A stretch of 64,000 nt of DNA from Pseudonocardia sp. CNS-004 (GTDB lineage: Bacteria; Actinomycetota; Actinomycetes; Mycobacteriales; Pseudonocardiaceae). The stretch's first letter is position 1. Each line of letters opens with the position of its first letter. A program made the translations under genes and the position numbers. The notes below the pieces were generated by a model, which was not told the DNA's origin, searched no databases, and saw only the letters and a list, made by a program, of their open reading frames with translations. The stretch is from the NCBI GenBank assembly GCA_001942185.1, contig MKJV01000055.1:96314-160313 (forward strand), given 5' to 3'. This document shows, one piece after another, positions 9,114 to 19,000 of the stretch.

Positions 9114-10423
9114 TGGTCGACGTCAGGATCGGACCCGTGCTCGTCGTGCCGGTGACGGCCGAGCCGTTCACCGGCTACGTCGAGGTCATCGGCGGGGAGA
9201 TCACCCACCTCGGTCCGGCGCCCACCTCCTGGCCGGCCGCGGAGACCGTCGCGGCGCCGGGCCGGATCGTCATCCCCGCGTTCGTCAACACGCACTGCCA
9301 CACCAGCCAGCAGCTCGGCCGCGGGCTCGGCGACGACGTCGGCCTGATCACCTGGCTGCACGAGCGGATCTGGCCCTACGAGCTGGCCCTCGACGAGTCC
9401 GACTCCGAGCTCTCGGCGCTGGTCTGCGCGATCGAACAGGTCCGCAACGGCTGCACGTTGCTCGCCGATCCCGGCGGCAGGCACGTCGACGGGATGGCCC
9501 GCGGGATCGACGCCGTCGGGATCAGGGCGCTGCTCGGGCGCAGCGCGATGGATTCCGGTGACGGTCGCCCGCTCGGTGACCGCGAGACGACGGATGAGGT
9601 GCTCGCCGCTCAGGACGAGCTCGTCGAGCGCTGGCACGGCAACGGGCTGCTCCGCTTCTCCTACACCCTGCGCACGATCTTCAACTGCTCCGACGAGCTG
9701 ATCACCGCAACCCTGGCGCGGGCCCGGAAGCTCGGCACCGTCGTACAGATGCACGTGGCGGAGGTGTCGGAGGAGAACGAGCACTCCGTCGCCACCCGGG
9801 GCACCACGACCGTCAGGCACCTGGAGCGGCTCGGCGCGCTCGGCCCCGACCTGCTCGCGGTGCACGCCACCTGGGTGGACGACGAGGAGATCGCGCTGCT
9901 CGCCGAGCGCCGCTGCCCGGTCTCGCACAACGCGGCGTCCAACCTCAAGATCCTCGGTACGCCGCGGATCGCCGACATGCTCGACGCCGGCGTGCACGTC
10001 GCCCTGGGTACGGACGGGGCGCCGTCCAACAACCGCATGAGCATGATCGACGAGATGTGGCTCGCCGCGATCGTCCAGAAGGGCGTGCGGCGCGATCCCA
10101 CCGTGCTCCCGGCGGCACGCGTGCTGCGGATGGCCACCGCCGACGGGGCCGCGGCACTCGGCATGGGCGATCTCGTCGGCTCGCTGGAGGTCGGGAAGCG
10201 GGCCGACCTCGTGGTGCTCGACCCGTACACCGCGAACTTCGCCACCGCCGCCGACCCGGTGTCCGCGCTGGTGACCGCGTGCAAGTCCGAGAACGTCGAG
10301 TCCGTGCTCTGCGACGGCGAGTGGGTGCTGCGGGACCGGCGCCTCACGCGCGTCGACGAGGCCGCGGTGCTCGCCGAGGCCGCCGAACGGGCGGCCGCGG
10401 TACGGCGCCGGCTGAACATCTGA
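9113..10423 (+). CDS. Amidohydrolase, TRZ/ATZ-cytosine deaminase family
   Basis: A 436-residue metal-dependent hydrolase. Metal ligands are visible in order: NTHCHTSQQ (HxH, about residue 60), QMHVAE (about 210), HATWVDD (about 245) and GTDGAPSNN (about 300). This matches aminohydrolases acting on S-adenosylhomocysteine/MTA, guanine-like or triazine rings. The ATG follows GGGAGGG by 5 bp and overlaps the permease stop. As the fifth gene of the importer operon it probably deaminates or hydrolyses the imported purine-like compound; the exact substrate is not determined. The gene is intact. Confidence 0.87.
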   Translation: MVDVRIGPVLVVPVTAEPFTGYVEVIGGEITHLGPAPTSWPAAETVAAPGRIVIPAFVNTHCHTSQQLGRGLGDDVGLITWLHERIWPYELALDESDSELSALVCAIEQVRNGCTLLADPGGRHVDGMARGIDAVGIRALLGRSAMDSGDGRPLGDRETTDEVLAAQDELVERWHGNGLLRFSYTLRTIFNCSDELITATLARARKLGTVVQMHVAEVSEENEHSVATRGTTTVRHLERLGALGPDLLAVHATWVDDEEIALLAERRCPVSHNAASNLKILGTPRIADMLDAGVHVALGTDGAPSNNRMSMIDEMWLAAIVQKGVRRDPTVLPAARVLRMATADGAAALGMGDLVGSLEVGKRADLVVLDPYTANFATAADPVSALVTACKSENVESVLCDGEWVLRDRRLTRVDEAAVLAEAAERAAAVRRRLNI

Positions 10424-10437
10424 CTCAGGAGGAACCC

Positions 10438-11429
10438 GTGACCGAGACCCTGCCCACCGTCGACGTCAGCTCGTTCGCCACCGGCGCCCCGCCGAGCCCC
10501 GAGCAGGACGCCACGGCCGCGGAGATCGACCGGATCTGCCGCGAGATCGGCTTCTTCCTCATCGCGGGCCACGGCGTCGACCCGGCGGTCAAGGACGCGA
10601 TGTTCTCCGCGATGCACCGCTTCTTCGCTCTGCCCGTGGAGGAGAAGCTGGAGATCGCGATCGGGAAGTCGGCCAACCACCGCGGGTACGTCGGGATCGC
10701 GGCCGAGAAGAGCGACGAGGAGGGCGCGGCCGACCTCAAGGAGTCGCTCGACACCGGCGGCGAACACGGGCCCGATCACCCCGAGGTGCAGGCGGGCATC
10801 CCGACGTTCGGGCCCAACCAGTGGCCATCCGACCCGGCGTTCCGGCAGGCCTGGGAGGCCTACCGCGCCCAGGGGATCGAGGCGGCGCAGCGGGTGCAGC
10901 GGGCGATGGCCCGGGCGCTGGGCCGGCACGACGACTTCCTGCTCGACCGGCCAGGTGGCGAGGTCATGTACCACCTGCGCCACCTGCACTACCCGCCGCA
11001 GGAGACCGTGACCCCCGGCCCCGACCAGCTCGGCTGCGGCGCCACACCGACTACGGCACCGTCACCCTCCTCGCCGACGACGGTGTGGGTGGCCTCCAGG
11101 TCATGACGCGCGACGGCACGTGGATCGAGGTCGGCATCCCCGACGACCTGCTCGTCGTCAACATCGGCGACCTGATGGCGATCTGGACGAACGACCGCTG
11201 GGTCTCCAACCCCCACCGCGTCGTGAACCCGCCGAACACCGACCGCTACTCGATGCCGCTCTTCGTCACCCCGCCGTTCCACGCGGAGATCAGCTGCCTC
11301 CCGGCCTGCCTCGCGCCGGGGGAGGAGCCGAGGTACCAGTCGCAGGAGGCCGGGCCATACCTGATGAGCAGGCTGAACGCCACCCACACCTACCGCAACC
11401 CGCTCCTGGCGGCCGTCGAGCCCGCCTGA
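10438..11429 (+). CDS. Isopenicillin-N-synthase-like 2-oxoglutarate/Fe(II) oxygenase, frame interrupted near 11043
   Basis: A perfect AGGAGG lies 5 bp before the GTG. The N-terminal DIOX_N region runs from TVDVSSFATG through CREIGFFLIAGHGVD and is in one frame to GPDQLGCGA. The catalytic core HTDYGTVTLL, where HxD gives two iron ligands, continues in the next frame. It goes on through NIGDLMAIWTND, the third ligand in SNPHRVVNP, and the 2OG-binding RYSMPLF. Adding one C near 11043 (GCC-CAC-ACC) joins them to a protein of about 330 residues. Sitting behind the amidohydrolase, it may oxidise the same imported compound. Its end overlaps the AraC gene tail-to-tail by 40 bp. Confidence 0.82.
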
Positions 11430-12193
11430 CCGAGCACGCTCCGCAGCACCGCGGGGGTGTGGCCGGTGTGCTCGCGCACGGTGCGGGTGAGGTGGGCCTG
11501 GTCGGCGAAGCCGAGGTCGGCCGCCAGCAGGGCGAGGTTGTGCTCGCCCCGTTCCAGGCGTTCCATCGCCCGCCCGACGCGGACCCGGTTGCGGTAGCGC
11601 GTGACCGAGACGCCCGTCTCGCGGGAGAACGCCCTGCTCAGCCGGTAGGGCGAGACCGCGAGGAGATCGGCGAGGGGGAACAGGCCACGGGCGGCGGGAG
11701 CCTCGGCGTGGATGGCCTCCCGGGCCGCGGCGACGACCGCCCGTGCGCCCGCTGATCCGGCGGGGAGCAGACCGACCGTGGCGGAGAGCAGGGCGAGCAG
11801 CTGCTCGACGAGCGCGTAGTCCGGATCGCTCCGCGCGGCGAGCAACCTCCGGTGGGCGAGGTCGGCGCGCGCGTCGACGTAGAAGTCGGAGCGGGCGGCG
11901 GCACGGCACAGCGCCGCCCACCGGCCCGGCGCGAAGGAGATCGACGTGCAGACGTCGCCGCCTGCGGGGTGGGCGAAGCGCTCCTCCACCCCGGGCCGTG
12001 CGACGTACCCGAGCGTCGGGTCGAGATCGGTGGCGCCCTGCGCGCTCGCGCGGCGGAACCGGCCCGACCGGACGAGCACCAGGCGGTGCTCCCCAGGCAC
12101 CTCGGAAGTGGACCAGCGGCGATCGTGCTCCCGGCACACCACGGTGCTCACGGCGACATCGGGCCGGGTGGCGACTTCGGCGATCGACAGCAT
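11390..12193 (-). CDS. AraC-family transcriptional regulator
   Basis: About 267 residues from the ATG at 12193 (a TTG at 12232 is an alternative). The N-terminal part looks like a cupin-type sensing domain (WSTSEVPGEHRLVLVRSGRF). The C-terminal AraC double helix-turn-helix is clear at about residues 165-255: LADLLAVSPYRLSRAFSRET, then RVRVGRAMERLERG and LALLAADLGFADQAHLTRT. It converges on the oxygenase gene with overlapping ends and diverges from the SRPBCC gene 82 bp away, so either could be its target. Confidence 0.85.
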   Translation of the reverse strand: MLSIAEVATRPDVAVSTVVCREHDRRWSTSEVPGEHRLVLVRSGRFRRASAQGATDLDPTLGYVARPGVEERFAHPAGGDVCTSISFAPGRWAALCRAAARSDFYVDARADLAHRRLLAARSDPDYALVEQLLALLSATVGLLPAGSAGARAVVAAAREAIHAEAPAARGLFPLADLLAVSPYRLSRAFSRETGVSVTRYRNRVRVGRAMERLERGEHNLALLAADLGFADQAHLTRTVREHTGHTPAVLRSVLGQAGSTAARSGLR

Positions 12194-12275
12194 CTCACGG
12201 ACGGTACGTGCGGGGTCCGACAACTCCCGCAAGGATGTTCAATACGTCGGCGCGGAGCGGAGCCAGGCTGGTGGC

Positions 12276-12782
12276 ATGGCACATCTGCGTACCGAGTTCT
12301 CCATCGCCGCACCGCCCGCGGACGTCTGGGACGTGATCCGCGACTTCGCCTCCGGGCCGCTGCGCATGGCCCCCGGGTTCGTCGTCGGGTGCGAGGTCGA
12401 CGGGGAGATCCGGGTCGTCACGTTCGCCGACGGGACGGTCGTCCACGAACGGTTCCTCTCTCTCGACGACGACGAGCGGCGGGTCGGCTACGCCGTGGTC
12501 GGAGGCGACGTCCGGCCAGAGCACGACAGCGCGGAGATGCGGGTCGTGCCGGAAGAGGGCGGCTGCCGGTTCGTGTGGACCCGCGAGCTCCGACCCGACG
12601 ACCTCGGCCCCGCCTTCCAGGCGAGCATGGACCGCGGGGCCGAGGTCATCAAGCGCACGCTGGAAGGTCGCTCGGGCGACGACGGTTCCGGGCCGGCGGG
12701 TCATCTCTGCGCGCTCTCCTACTTCTTGTGGGCGCGCAGGAAGGCGTCGACGACCGCCGGCCGGGGTCAGGCGGCGACGTAG
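12276..12782 (+). CDS. SRPBCC-family protein (START-like polyketide cyclase/dehydrase fold)
   Basis: About 168 residues. The opening MAHLRTEFSIAAPPADVWDV is the usual first strand and helix of the SRPBCC lipid-binding fold; further strands VVHERFLSLDDDERRVGYAV and GCRFVWTRELRPD follow. The domain normally ends near residue 135 (GAEVIKRTLEG). About 33 residues beyond that are low-quality and run into the DUF559 gene on the other strand, so the stop may lie in the wrong frame because of an indel. Probable ligand-binding or cyclase-like protein of unknown substrate. Confidence 0.72.
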   Translation: MAHLRTEFSIAAPPADVWDVIRDFASGPLRMAPGFVVGCEVDGEIRVVTFADGTVVHERFLSLDDDERRVGYAVVGGDVRPEHDSAEMRVVPEEGGCRFVWTRELRPDDLGPAFQASMDRGAEVIKRTLEGRSGDDGSGPAGHLCALSYFLWARRKASTTAGRGQAAT

Positions 12783-13646
12783 CCGCGGCGGCGGAGCTCG
12801 TAGGCGACGGTGCCGGCGATCCGGGCGGGGTGGCAGTATACCGTCCAGGCGTCGAACCGCAGGATCGTCCAGCCGAGCCGGACGAGGGCGGCCTCGCGGA
12901 GGAGATCCCGGTGTGCCCGCTCCTGCCCGCGGTGGTCCCGGCCGTCGTACTCGATCGCGAGCCTCACCGAGGGGTAGGCCAGGTCGAACCTGCGGGTTCG
13001 GCCACCCGCCTCGACCTCGAACTGGACTCGCGGCGCTGGCACGCCGTGCTCGTGCAGTGCCATCCGGATCCGGGTCTCCATCGGCGACTCGGCCCTGGCG
13101 TCGGCGAGGCGGAGAACGGGGACGATGTGCTGGGCGCCCCGAGCGCCGGAGTGGCGCCTGCGCAACCGCAGAACGTCCTCCAGCGCGATCGTGCAGGCGT
13201 GAGCGAGTGCGTCGACTGCGACCACCTTCTCCCGCAGCGCGGGCACCCACCGGGCGAGGTCGAACGCTGTGCGGACAGCGGTGGTGATCTCGTACGGGCC
13301 CACCGCGGTGGTTTCGCCGGGATCGATGAGGTCGCGGTGCACCCGCAACCCGGGGCACCGGTACGACTGCGGCCCGGGCCCAGCAACAGGACCTCCGCCG
13401 GAGCATCGGGCGGGCCGCACGAGGCGCCGAGGACCTCGGCCGCCGAGTACCCGGCGAGCACGCCGGGGCCCGCGACCAGCACGGCCGCGCCGCGGAGCGC
13501 ACCGCGAGGTCCGGTTCGAGGTCGGCGGGCGCGTACACGTCGGGGAAGAGGCGCTGGAACCGTGGCCCGCGCAGCTGCCCCCACGTCACGAGCCCGGCGG
13601 CGATGGCGGCGGAGCCGCGGAACGGGTGGGTGAGATCGATCGACAT
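12767..13646 (-). CDS. DUF559 (Vsr-like endonuclease fold) / AbiEi-type protein, two frame breaks
   Basis: Three reading-frame segments join into one protein of about 292 residues. Segment 1 is MSIDLTHPFRGSAAIAAGL, a regulator-like head. Segment 2 contains GPGVLAGYSAAEVLGASCG. Segment 3 contains FDLARWVPALREKVVAVDAL, the core motif LAIEYDGRDHRGQE, and GWTILRFDAW. The last two are the PD-(D/E)XK-like signature of DUF559. Missing single bases near 13494 and 13379 explain both joins. Such proteins are multiplied in actinomycete genomes and share the head-plus-DUF559 layout of AbiEi-like factors; biochemical function is unproven. A palindromic repeat lies 35 bp upstream of the ATG. Confidence 0.78.
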
Positions 13647-13680
13647 GCCCGGCACAGACGGTGGTGGCCCGCTTCCGGTT

Positions 13681-13746
13681 CCATGATCCGCGGTAGCGGT
13701 TGTCCATCGTTGTCGCCGCGACCATGGACAACCGCTACTCGAGATC
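13681..13746. repeat. REP-like palindromic element, copy 1
   Basis: Perfect 15-bp inverted repeat: the left arm GTAGCGGTTGTCCAT (13693-13707) and its complement at 13724-13738 enclose a 16-nt loop. The flanks CCATGATC and GATCTTG are shared with a second copy at 15001-15066 in the same orientation. It lies between the HTH gene stop and the DUF559 start, both on the minus strand. It could form a stem-loop terminator or serve as a REP/MITE-type element. Confidence 0.8.
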
Positions 13747-13774
13747 TTGAACCCGGTGACGGGCCACGGCGCGG

Positions 13775-14751
13775 TCATTCCGTCCGGTGCAGCTCCCATC
13801 GGCCGGAGTTGATCTCGAAATGGCGGTCGGGCCCGAGCCAGCGGCCGATCATGGAGCGGCCGGTGGGATCGAGCACGAACTGAACGATCCCGTGGTAAAT
13901 GGCCCCGCGGTAGTAGCCGGAGGGTGCGGTGCGCTCGGTCCAGCTGCCCGTGACCAGCAGGCCGTCGGCGGCGAGGTCGAGTTCGAGGATGCCGGTGTCC
14001 GTCGGTTCGCTCCTGCCGACGAGCCGGCCTCCCGCCGCGCGGAGCTCGATCCGGTGCACGCCCTCGAGATCCGCGGCCCGACCCGTGCTGACGTAGGTAT
14101 AGCGACTCGCCCAGAGTCCGGCCAGTTCGTGAGGCGAAGGGCCTCGGCCGAGCGCGGCGGGCGGTCGTCCGCCACTGCGCCCGGCTGCCACGGTGGCGGC
14201 GGTGCTCAGCTTCAGGAGGAGAGCGCGGCGTTGGTCGTCCGGCAGCCGGTCGGCCCAGTCCGCGACGGCGCGGGTGAGCTGGTGCAGATCGAGGTTGCTC
14301 ACCTGCCACGCGAGCGTCTCCGGCTCGGTGCCGCCGTCGGAGACCTGGTCGCCGCCGTGCTCTCCCCAGCCGGCGAGCAGGTCGGCGGCGTCGCACTCGT
14401 AGATCTGTGCGAGCCGGTCGAGCACGTGCAGCGACGGCATGTGCCGGTGGGGCTGGGCCAGTTCTCCCAATAGGAGATGTTCTTGAACGTCTTCGGCTCG
14501 TCGGGCCAGCGGTGGTTCCACACCTGTGCCGCCTCCGCCTGTGTCCAGCCGTGGGCGATCCGCATCGCGACCCGGGCGTTCAGCCCGTAGCGGGTGCGTA
14601 CGGCGGCGGCGACGTCGCGCCACGCCCGGCCGTCGGCGCGCAAGGATTCGGCGAGTGCCAGCTGTTCGCGGAGCCGGGCGGAGCGGGCGACCACGGTCGC
14701 GAACCTACTCCCCGCGGGACCGGGAATCACGCCATAGGATCGCAGTGTCAC
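13775..14751 (-). CDS. Helix-turn-helix protein with conserved actinobacterial C-terminal domain, one frame break
   Basis: The N-terminal part contains a Cro/XRE-like helix-turn-helix (RIAHGWTQAEAAQVWNHRW, then FKNISYWE). It is in a different frame from the rest, LAQPHRHMPSLHVLDRLAQI onward. One missing G near 14466 restores YWEELAQPH and a protein of about 325 residues. The C-terminal half (about residues 200-320) has a repeated beta pattern with WASRYTYVSTGR, SWTERTAPSGYYRG and GRWLGPDRHFEINSGRWEL. This looks like a ligand- or effector-type domain seen in Streptomyces-family HTH proteins, which I cannot name securely. Start is probably GTG 14751; GTG 14694 is possible. The gene lies between two copies of the palindromic repeat. 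Confidence 0.65.
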
Positions 14752-14790
14752 GGGGTGTGAACGAACCTCCCGTGCCGCGACGCTCGGTGT

Positions 14791-15006
14791 GTGCGTGAGA
14801 ACGAGCAGTCGCTGGCGGAGTGGCCCTTCGCGGTGGAGTTGGCCGCGATGCCCCAGGTGTGGGCTGCGTTGCTGGAGCTGCACGTCAGCGGCCGGGACGG
14901 CCGGTGCGTCGGCTGCTGCTCGCAGGTGCGGATCGCGCCTCACTGGCCGTGCACCCTCTACCGTGCCGCGGCTCAGGCGCGCCGCATCGCCGCCGGTCGA
15001 CCATGA
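14791..15006 (+). CDS. Small conserved-looking protein with CxxC motif
   Basis: A 71-residue protein starting at GTG. It contains LLELHVSGRDGRCVGCCSQV and then APHWPCTLYRAAAQARR. I recall a group of short proteins in Pseudonocardiaceae and relatives with the same HxPDxxGRCxGC...WPC pattern, suggesting a small metal-binding or regulatory peptide. It is divergent from the HTH gene (39 bp between starts), and its stop codon falls inside the second palindromic repeat. No function can be given. Confidence 0.6.
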   Translation: MRENEQSLAEWPFAVELAAMPQVWAALLELHVSGRDGRCVGCCSQVRIAPHWPCTLYRAAAQARRIAAGRP

Positions 15007-15066
15007 TCTGCTGTATCGGTTGCTCACCGTTGCCGGCGCGACGATGGACAACCGCTACCTCGGATC
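15001..15066. repeat. REP-like palindromic element, copy 2
   Basis: Aligns without gaps to 13681-13746. The right arm ATGGACAACCGCTAC (15044-15058) is identical, while the left arm has drifted (GTATCGGTTGCTCAC), so the hairpin is imperfect here. It overlaps the last codons of the small upstream gene and ends about 50 bp before the DUF2344 gene. Confidence 0.75.
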
Positions 15067-15114
15067 TTGGTCGCCGCCTGGGGCGGGTAGCCGCTCCTGC
15101 CTAGACTGCGCGCC

Positions 15115-15894
15115 ATGGCTCGTGTGCGTCCCGGGGAGGCCGCCAACCCCGCCCCACCCACCGTCCAGCGGGTGCGGTTGCGCTTCGCGAAGCGGGGGCG
15201 GCTGCGGTTCCTCTCCCACCGCGACGTCGCGCGCAGCTTCGAACGGGCCGTGCGGCGCGCCGGGGTGCCGGTGGCGCACTCGCACGGGTTCAGCCCGCAC
15301 CCGCGCCTGTCCTGGATCGGCGCGGCGCCCACCGGCACGGCGAGCGAAGCCGAGTACGTGGAGATCGGGCTGACCAGCCCCGTGGATCCCGCGGCGCTGG
15401 CGTCGGCCCTGGACGCGGCGCTGCCCGACGGGCTCGACGTGCTGGCCGCCGCCGTCGCCGAAGGGCCGTCGCTCGCCGACCGGATCGAGGCGAGCAGCTG
15501 GGTCGTCGAGCTGCCCGGTGTCGACCCGGCGGAGCTGCGGGCCGCGCTGTCCGCGCTCCTCGAGCGGGAGTCCGTCGTCGTCGAACGCGTCACACCGTCG
15601 GGCCGTCGCATGATCGACGTCCGAGCGGCGCTCGTACGTGCGGACGTGCGGGATCCGGACCTGGACGACGCCGCTCCGTCGGGTGGCGCACGCGCGATGC
15701 CCCCCGATCGGGCGGGAGTCTGTGCGATACTGACGGCGGTCGTGCGGCAGACGACACCCGCCGTTCGACCCGACGACGTGTTGGGTGCACTCGATGTTGT
15801 CGCGGGCCTCAGGCCGCCATCGCCCGCCAGGGCGACCCGGGCGGCCCAGGGACTGCTCGACCATCGTGGTGACCTGGCCGACCCTCTCGGCTAA
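15115..15894 (+). CDS. DUF2344 / TIGR03936 family radical-SAM-associated protein
   Basis: A 259-residue protein. The family block is at residues 18-75: VRLRFAKRGRLRFLSHRDVA, then AGVPVAHSHGFSPHPRLSW and a GTASEAEYVEIGL stretch. In many bacteria this domain accompanies a TIGR03960 radical-SAM protein. In actinomycetes the stand-alone form is found just upstream of rne, as here (176 bp). The role is unknown; a link to tRNA or ribosome modification is often proposed. It is intact. Confidence 0.82.
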   Translation: MARVRPGEAANPAPPTVQRVRLRFAKRGRLRFLSHRDVARSFERAVRRAGVPVAHSHGFSPHPRLSWIGAAPTGTASEAEYVEIGLTSPVDPAALASALDAALPDGLDVLAAAVAEGPSLADRIEASSWVVELPGVDPAELRAALSALLERESVVVERVTPSGRRMIDVRAALVRADVRDPDLDDAAPSGGARAMPPDRAGVCAILTAVVRQTTPAVRPDDVLGALDVVAGLRPPSPARATRAAQGLLDHRGDLADPLG

Positions 15895-16070
15895 GACCGG
15901 GTCACCACCCGGGGCCGATCCGTTGGGGTCGGGTCGCCGTCGAGGAGTGCCGCCCTCCCGGGGCGGAGCGAGACCCGAGGATTGCTCGTCGCGCAGCGCG
16001 GCGAGAGAACTGCACGTGGCCCCTGCGCGGCCGCCTCCGGACCGGAGGCGCCCGGGGGCGGAGGAGCTGG

Positions 16071-19000
16071 ATGTCGAATACCGAAGCGCCCGCCGGTAGC
16101 CCCGGCGGGCCCGCCACCGTACCCGCGCTGGACGATCTCCCGGAAAGGATGCGGGTGCACGCGCTCGCCAGAAGGCTCGCACGTACGAGCCGCGAGGTGC
16201 TCGCGGCGCTCGCTTCGTTGGGTGTCGAGGTGCGCAGCGCCCAGTCCAGCGTCGACAGGAAGGTGGCCGAGCAGGTCGCCGCCACGCTGAACCCCGAGCC
16301 GGAGCCGGTCGCGGCCGCGCAGGACGAGACGGCCGAGCAGGAGAAGCCCGAGCCTGCCGAGGATCCGGCCGCCCCGCTGGCGCCGGTGTTCGCCCCGCCC
16401 ACCCCGCTGTTCCAGGCCCCCACCCGGTCGAGCAGGCGGGCCGCGCCCGAGCCCGTCGAGCGCCCCGTGGAGGAACCGGCCGCGGAGCCCGTCACCGACG
16501 CCGCCCCGGCTCCCGCCGACGACGAGGGTGACGACTCCGACGACGGCTCCGGCCGCAGGCGCAGGCGCCGCGGCCGCCGTGGTCGCGGCCGTGGCCGTGG
16601 CGCGGACGGCACCGACGACGAGACCGGCGAGGACGGCGCGGGTGGCTCCGCGGACACCGCCACCGACGACGGTGACGGGTCGTCCGACGACGACACCGAC
16701 CGCGCCGACACCGACCGCGACCGCGGTGACACCGACACCGACCGCGGTGACACCGAGGACGAATCCGACGACGAGGGCGAGCAGGACGACGCGGGCCAGG
16801 GCGACGGTGATGCCGGCGCCAGCCGCCGTCGGCGCCGCCGCCGTCGCCGCCGCGGGTCCGCCGACGACACCGACAACGGTGAGGAGAACGACCCGCCCAA
16901 CACGGTCACGAGGGTCCGGACTCCCCGCGAGGCGCGGGAGGACGAGGGCGACGGTGTGCAGAGCGTCCGTGGCTCCACCCGGCTGGAGGCCAAGCGGCAG
17001 CGCCGCCGGGACGGGCGCGACGCGGGACGTCGCCGGGCGCCGATCCTGTCCGAGGCCGAGTTCCTGGCCCGCCGCGAGTCGGTGGACCGTTCGATGGTGG
17101 TGCGGGAGCGCGGCGACCGCGTCGAGATCGCGGTGCTCGAGGACGACGTCCTCGTCGAGCACTTCGTGGCCGGCCGCGACGGCGGCTCGATGGTGGGCAA
17201 CATCTACCTCGGCCGCGTCCAGAACGTGTTGCCGAGCATGGAGGCCGCGTTCGTCGACATCGGCCGTGGCCGCAACGCCGTGCTGTACGCCGGCGAGGTC
17301 GACTGGGACGCCGCGGGCCTCGGCGGCAAGCAGCGCCGCATCGAGCAGGCGCTCTCCAGCGGGGACAGCGTGCTCGTGCAGGTCACCAAGGACCCGATCG
17401 GCCACAAGGGTGCGCGGCTGACCACCCAGATCAGCCTGGCCGGGCGTTTCCTCGTCTACGTGCCGAGCGGCGGCGCCGCCGGGATCAGCCGCAAGCTGCC
17501 CGACGTCGAGCGCAAGCGGCTCAAGGACATGCTGAAGGAGATCGTCCCCAGCGAGGCGGGGGTCATCATCCGCACCGCGTCGGAGGGCGTGAGCCACGAG
17601 GCCCTCGAACGCGACGTCCGCAGGCTGCAGGCGCAGTGGGAGGTCGTGAAGGGCAAGGCCGAGACCACCGGGCCGCAGAAGCCCAAGGCGCCGGTGCTGC
17701 TCTACGAGGAGCCCGACCTGCTCATCAAGGTCGTGCGCGACCAGTTCAACGAGGACTTCTCCCGCCTCGTCGTCGACGGCGACGACGCGTGGGACACCGT
17801 GTCGGGCTACGTCACGCACGTGGCGCCGGAGCTCGCCGACCGGGTGCTCCGCCACGTCGGCCAGAACGACTCGTTCGCCGAGTTCCGGATCGACGACCAG
17901 CTGCTCAAGGCGCTCGACCGCAAGGTGTGGCTGCCGTCCGGTGGCACGCTGGTGATCGACCGCACCGAGGCCATGACGGTCATCGACGTCAACACCGGCA
18001 AGTTCACCGGCTCCGGCGGCAACCTCGAGGAAACGGTCACCCGCAACAACCTCGAGGCGGCCGAGGAGATCGTGCGCCAGCTCCGGCTGCGCGACATCGG
18101 CGGCATCATCGTCATCGACTTCATCGACATGGTGCTCGAGGCCAACCGCGACCTCGTGCTGCGCAGGCTCACCGAATGCCTCGCCCGCGACCGCACCCGC
18201 CACCAGGTGGCCGAGGTCACCTCGCTCGGGCTCGTCCAGATGACCCGCAAGCGGGTCGGCGGCGGCCTGCTGGAGCACTTCTCCACCCCGTGCGAGCACT
18301 GCCGGGGCCGGGGCGTGATCGTCAACACCGAGCCTGCCGTCGGCAGCGGCCGTTCCGACCGTTCTGACCGCTTCGAGCGGCCCGAACGGGAGGGGCGCCG
18401 GTCGCGCGGCGGTCGGGGGCGCCGCGACGGCGATGAGCGCAACGGCCACGACGTGCGCAAGCAGGAGCCGGTGGCGGCTGCTGCCGGCACCGACAACGGC
18501 GGCCGCAACGGCAGCCACGCCGAGGCCCGCCGCAGCCTCCCGAGCCGCACCCTCCAGCGCTGCGGCCGGGCCATCGCCGCGGTCGCGGCCGCTGACGCCG
18601 GCGCACCCGCCGAGGTCACGCCCGCGGTGCTCGACCCGGCCGCCGCCCAGTCGGCCCCGTCGGAGTCCCCTGCGTCGTCGGGGTCTTCCGCGTCGGAGCC
18701 CGCCGTTCCCGAGCCCGCCGCCTCCGAGCCCGCCGCACCCACCGGCAGGCGCGTGCGGCGCAGCGTCCGCCGCGGCGTGGTGCAGACCGCGCCCGCGGCA
18801 GGCCCGGTGGAGGTCGCCGCGGCACCGGCAGCGGAGGTCGTCGAACGCCAGGTGCAGACCCCACAGGCGCCGGAGGTCCCCGCGCCGGCAGCAGCGGAGC
18901 CCGCGGCATCGAATCCTGCGGCAGCGGAGCCTGCAGCGGCAGGCGACGAGCCGGAGCGGCCCAAGCGCCGTCGCGGCCGCGGCATCGAATCCTGCGGCAG

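Noticed and set aside
12195..14396. 733-codon minus-strand frame through the SRPBCC, DUF559 and HTH region
   Set aside because: Contains just the first 50 residues of the DUF559 protein as meaningful sequence; the rest is out-of-frame shadow.
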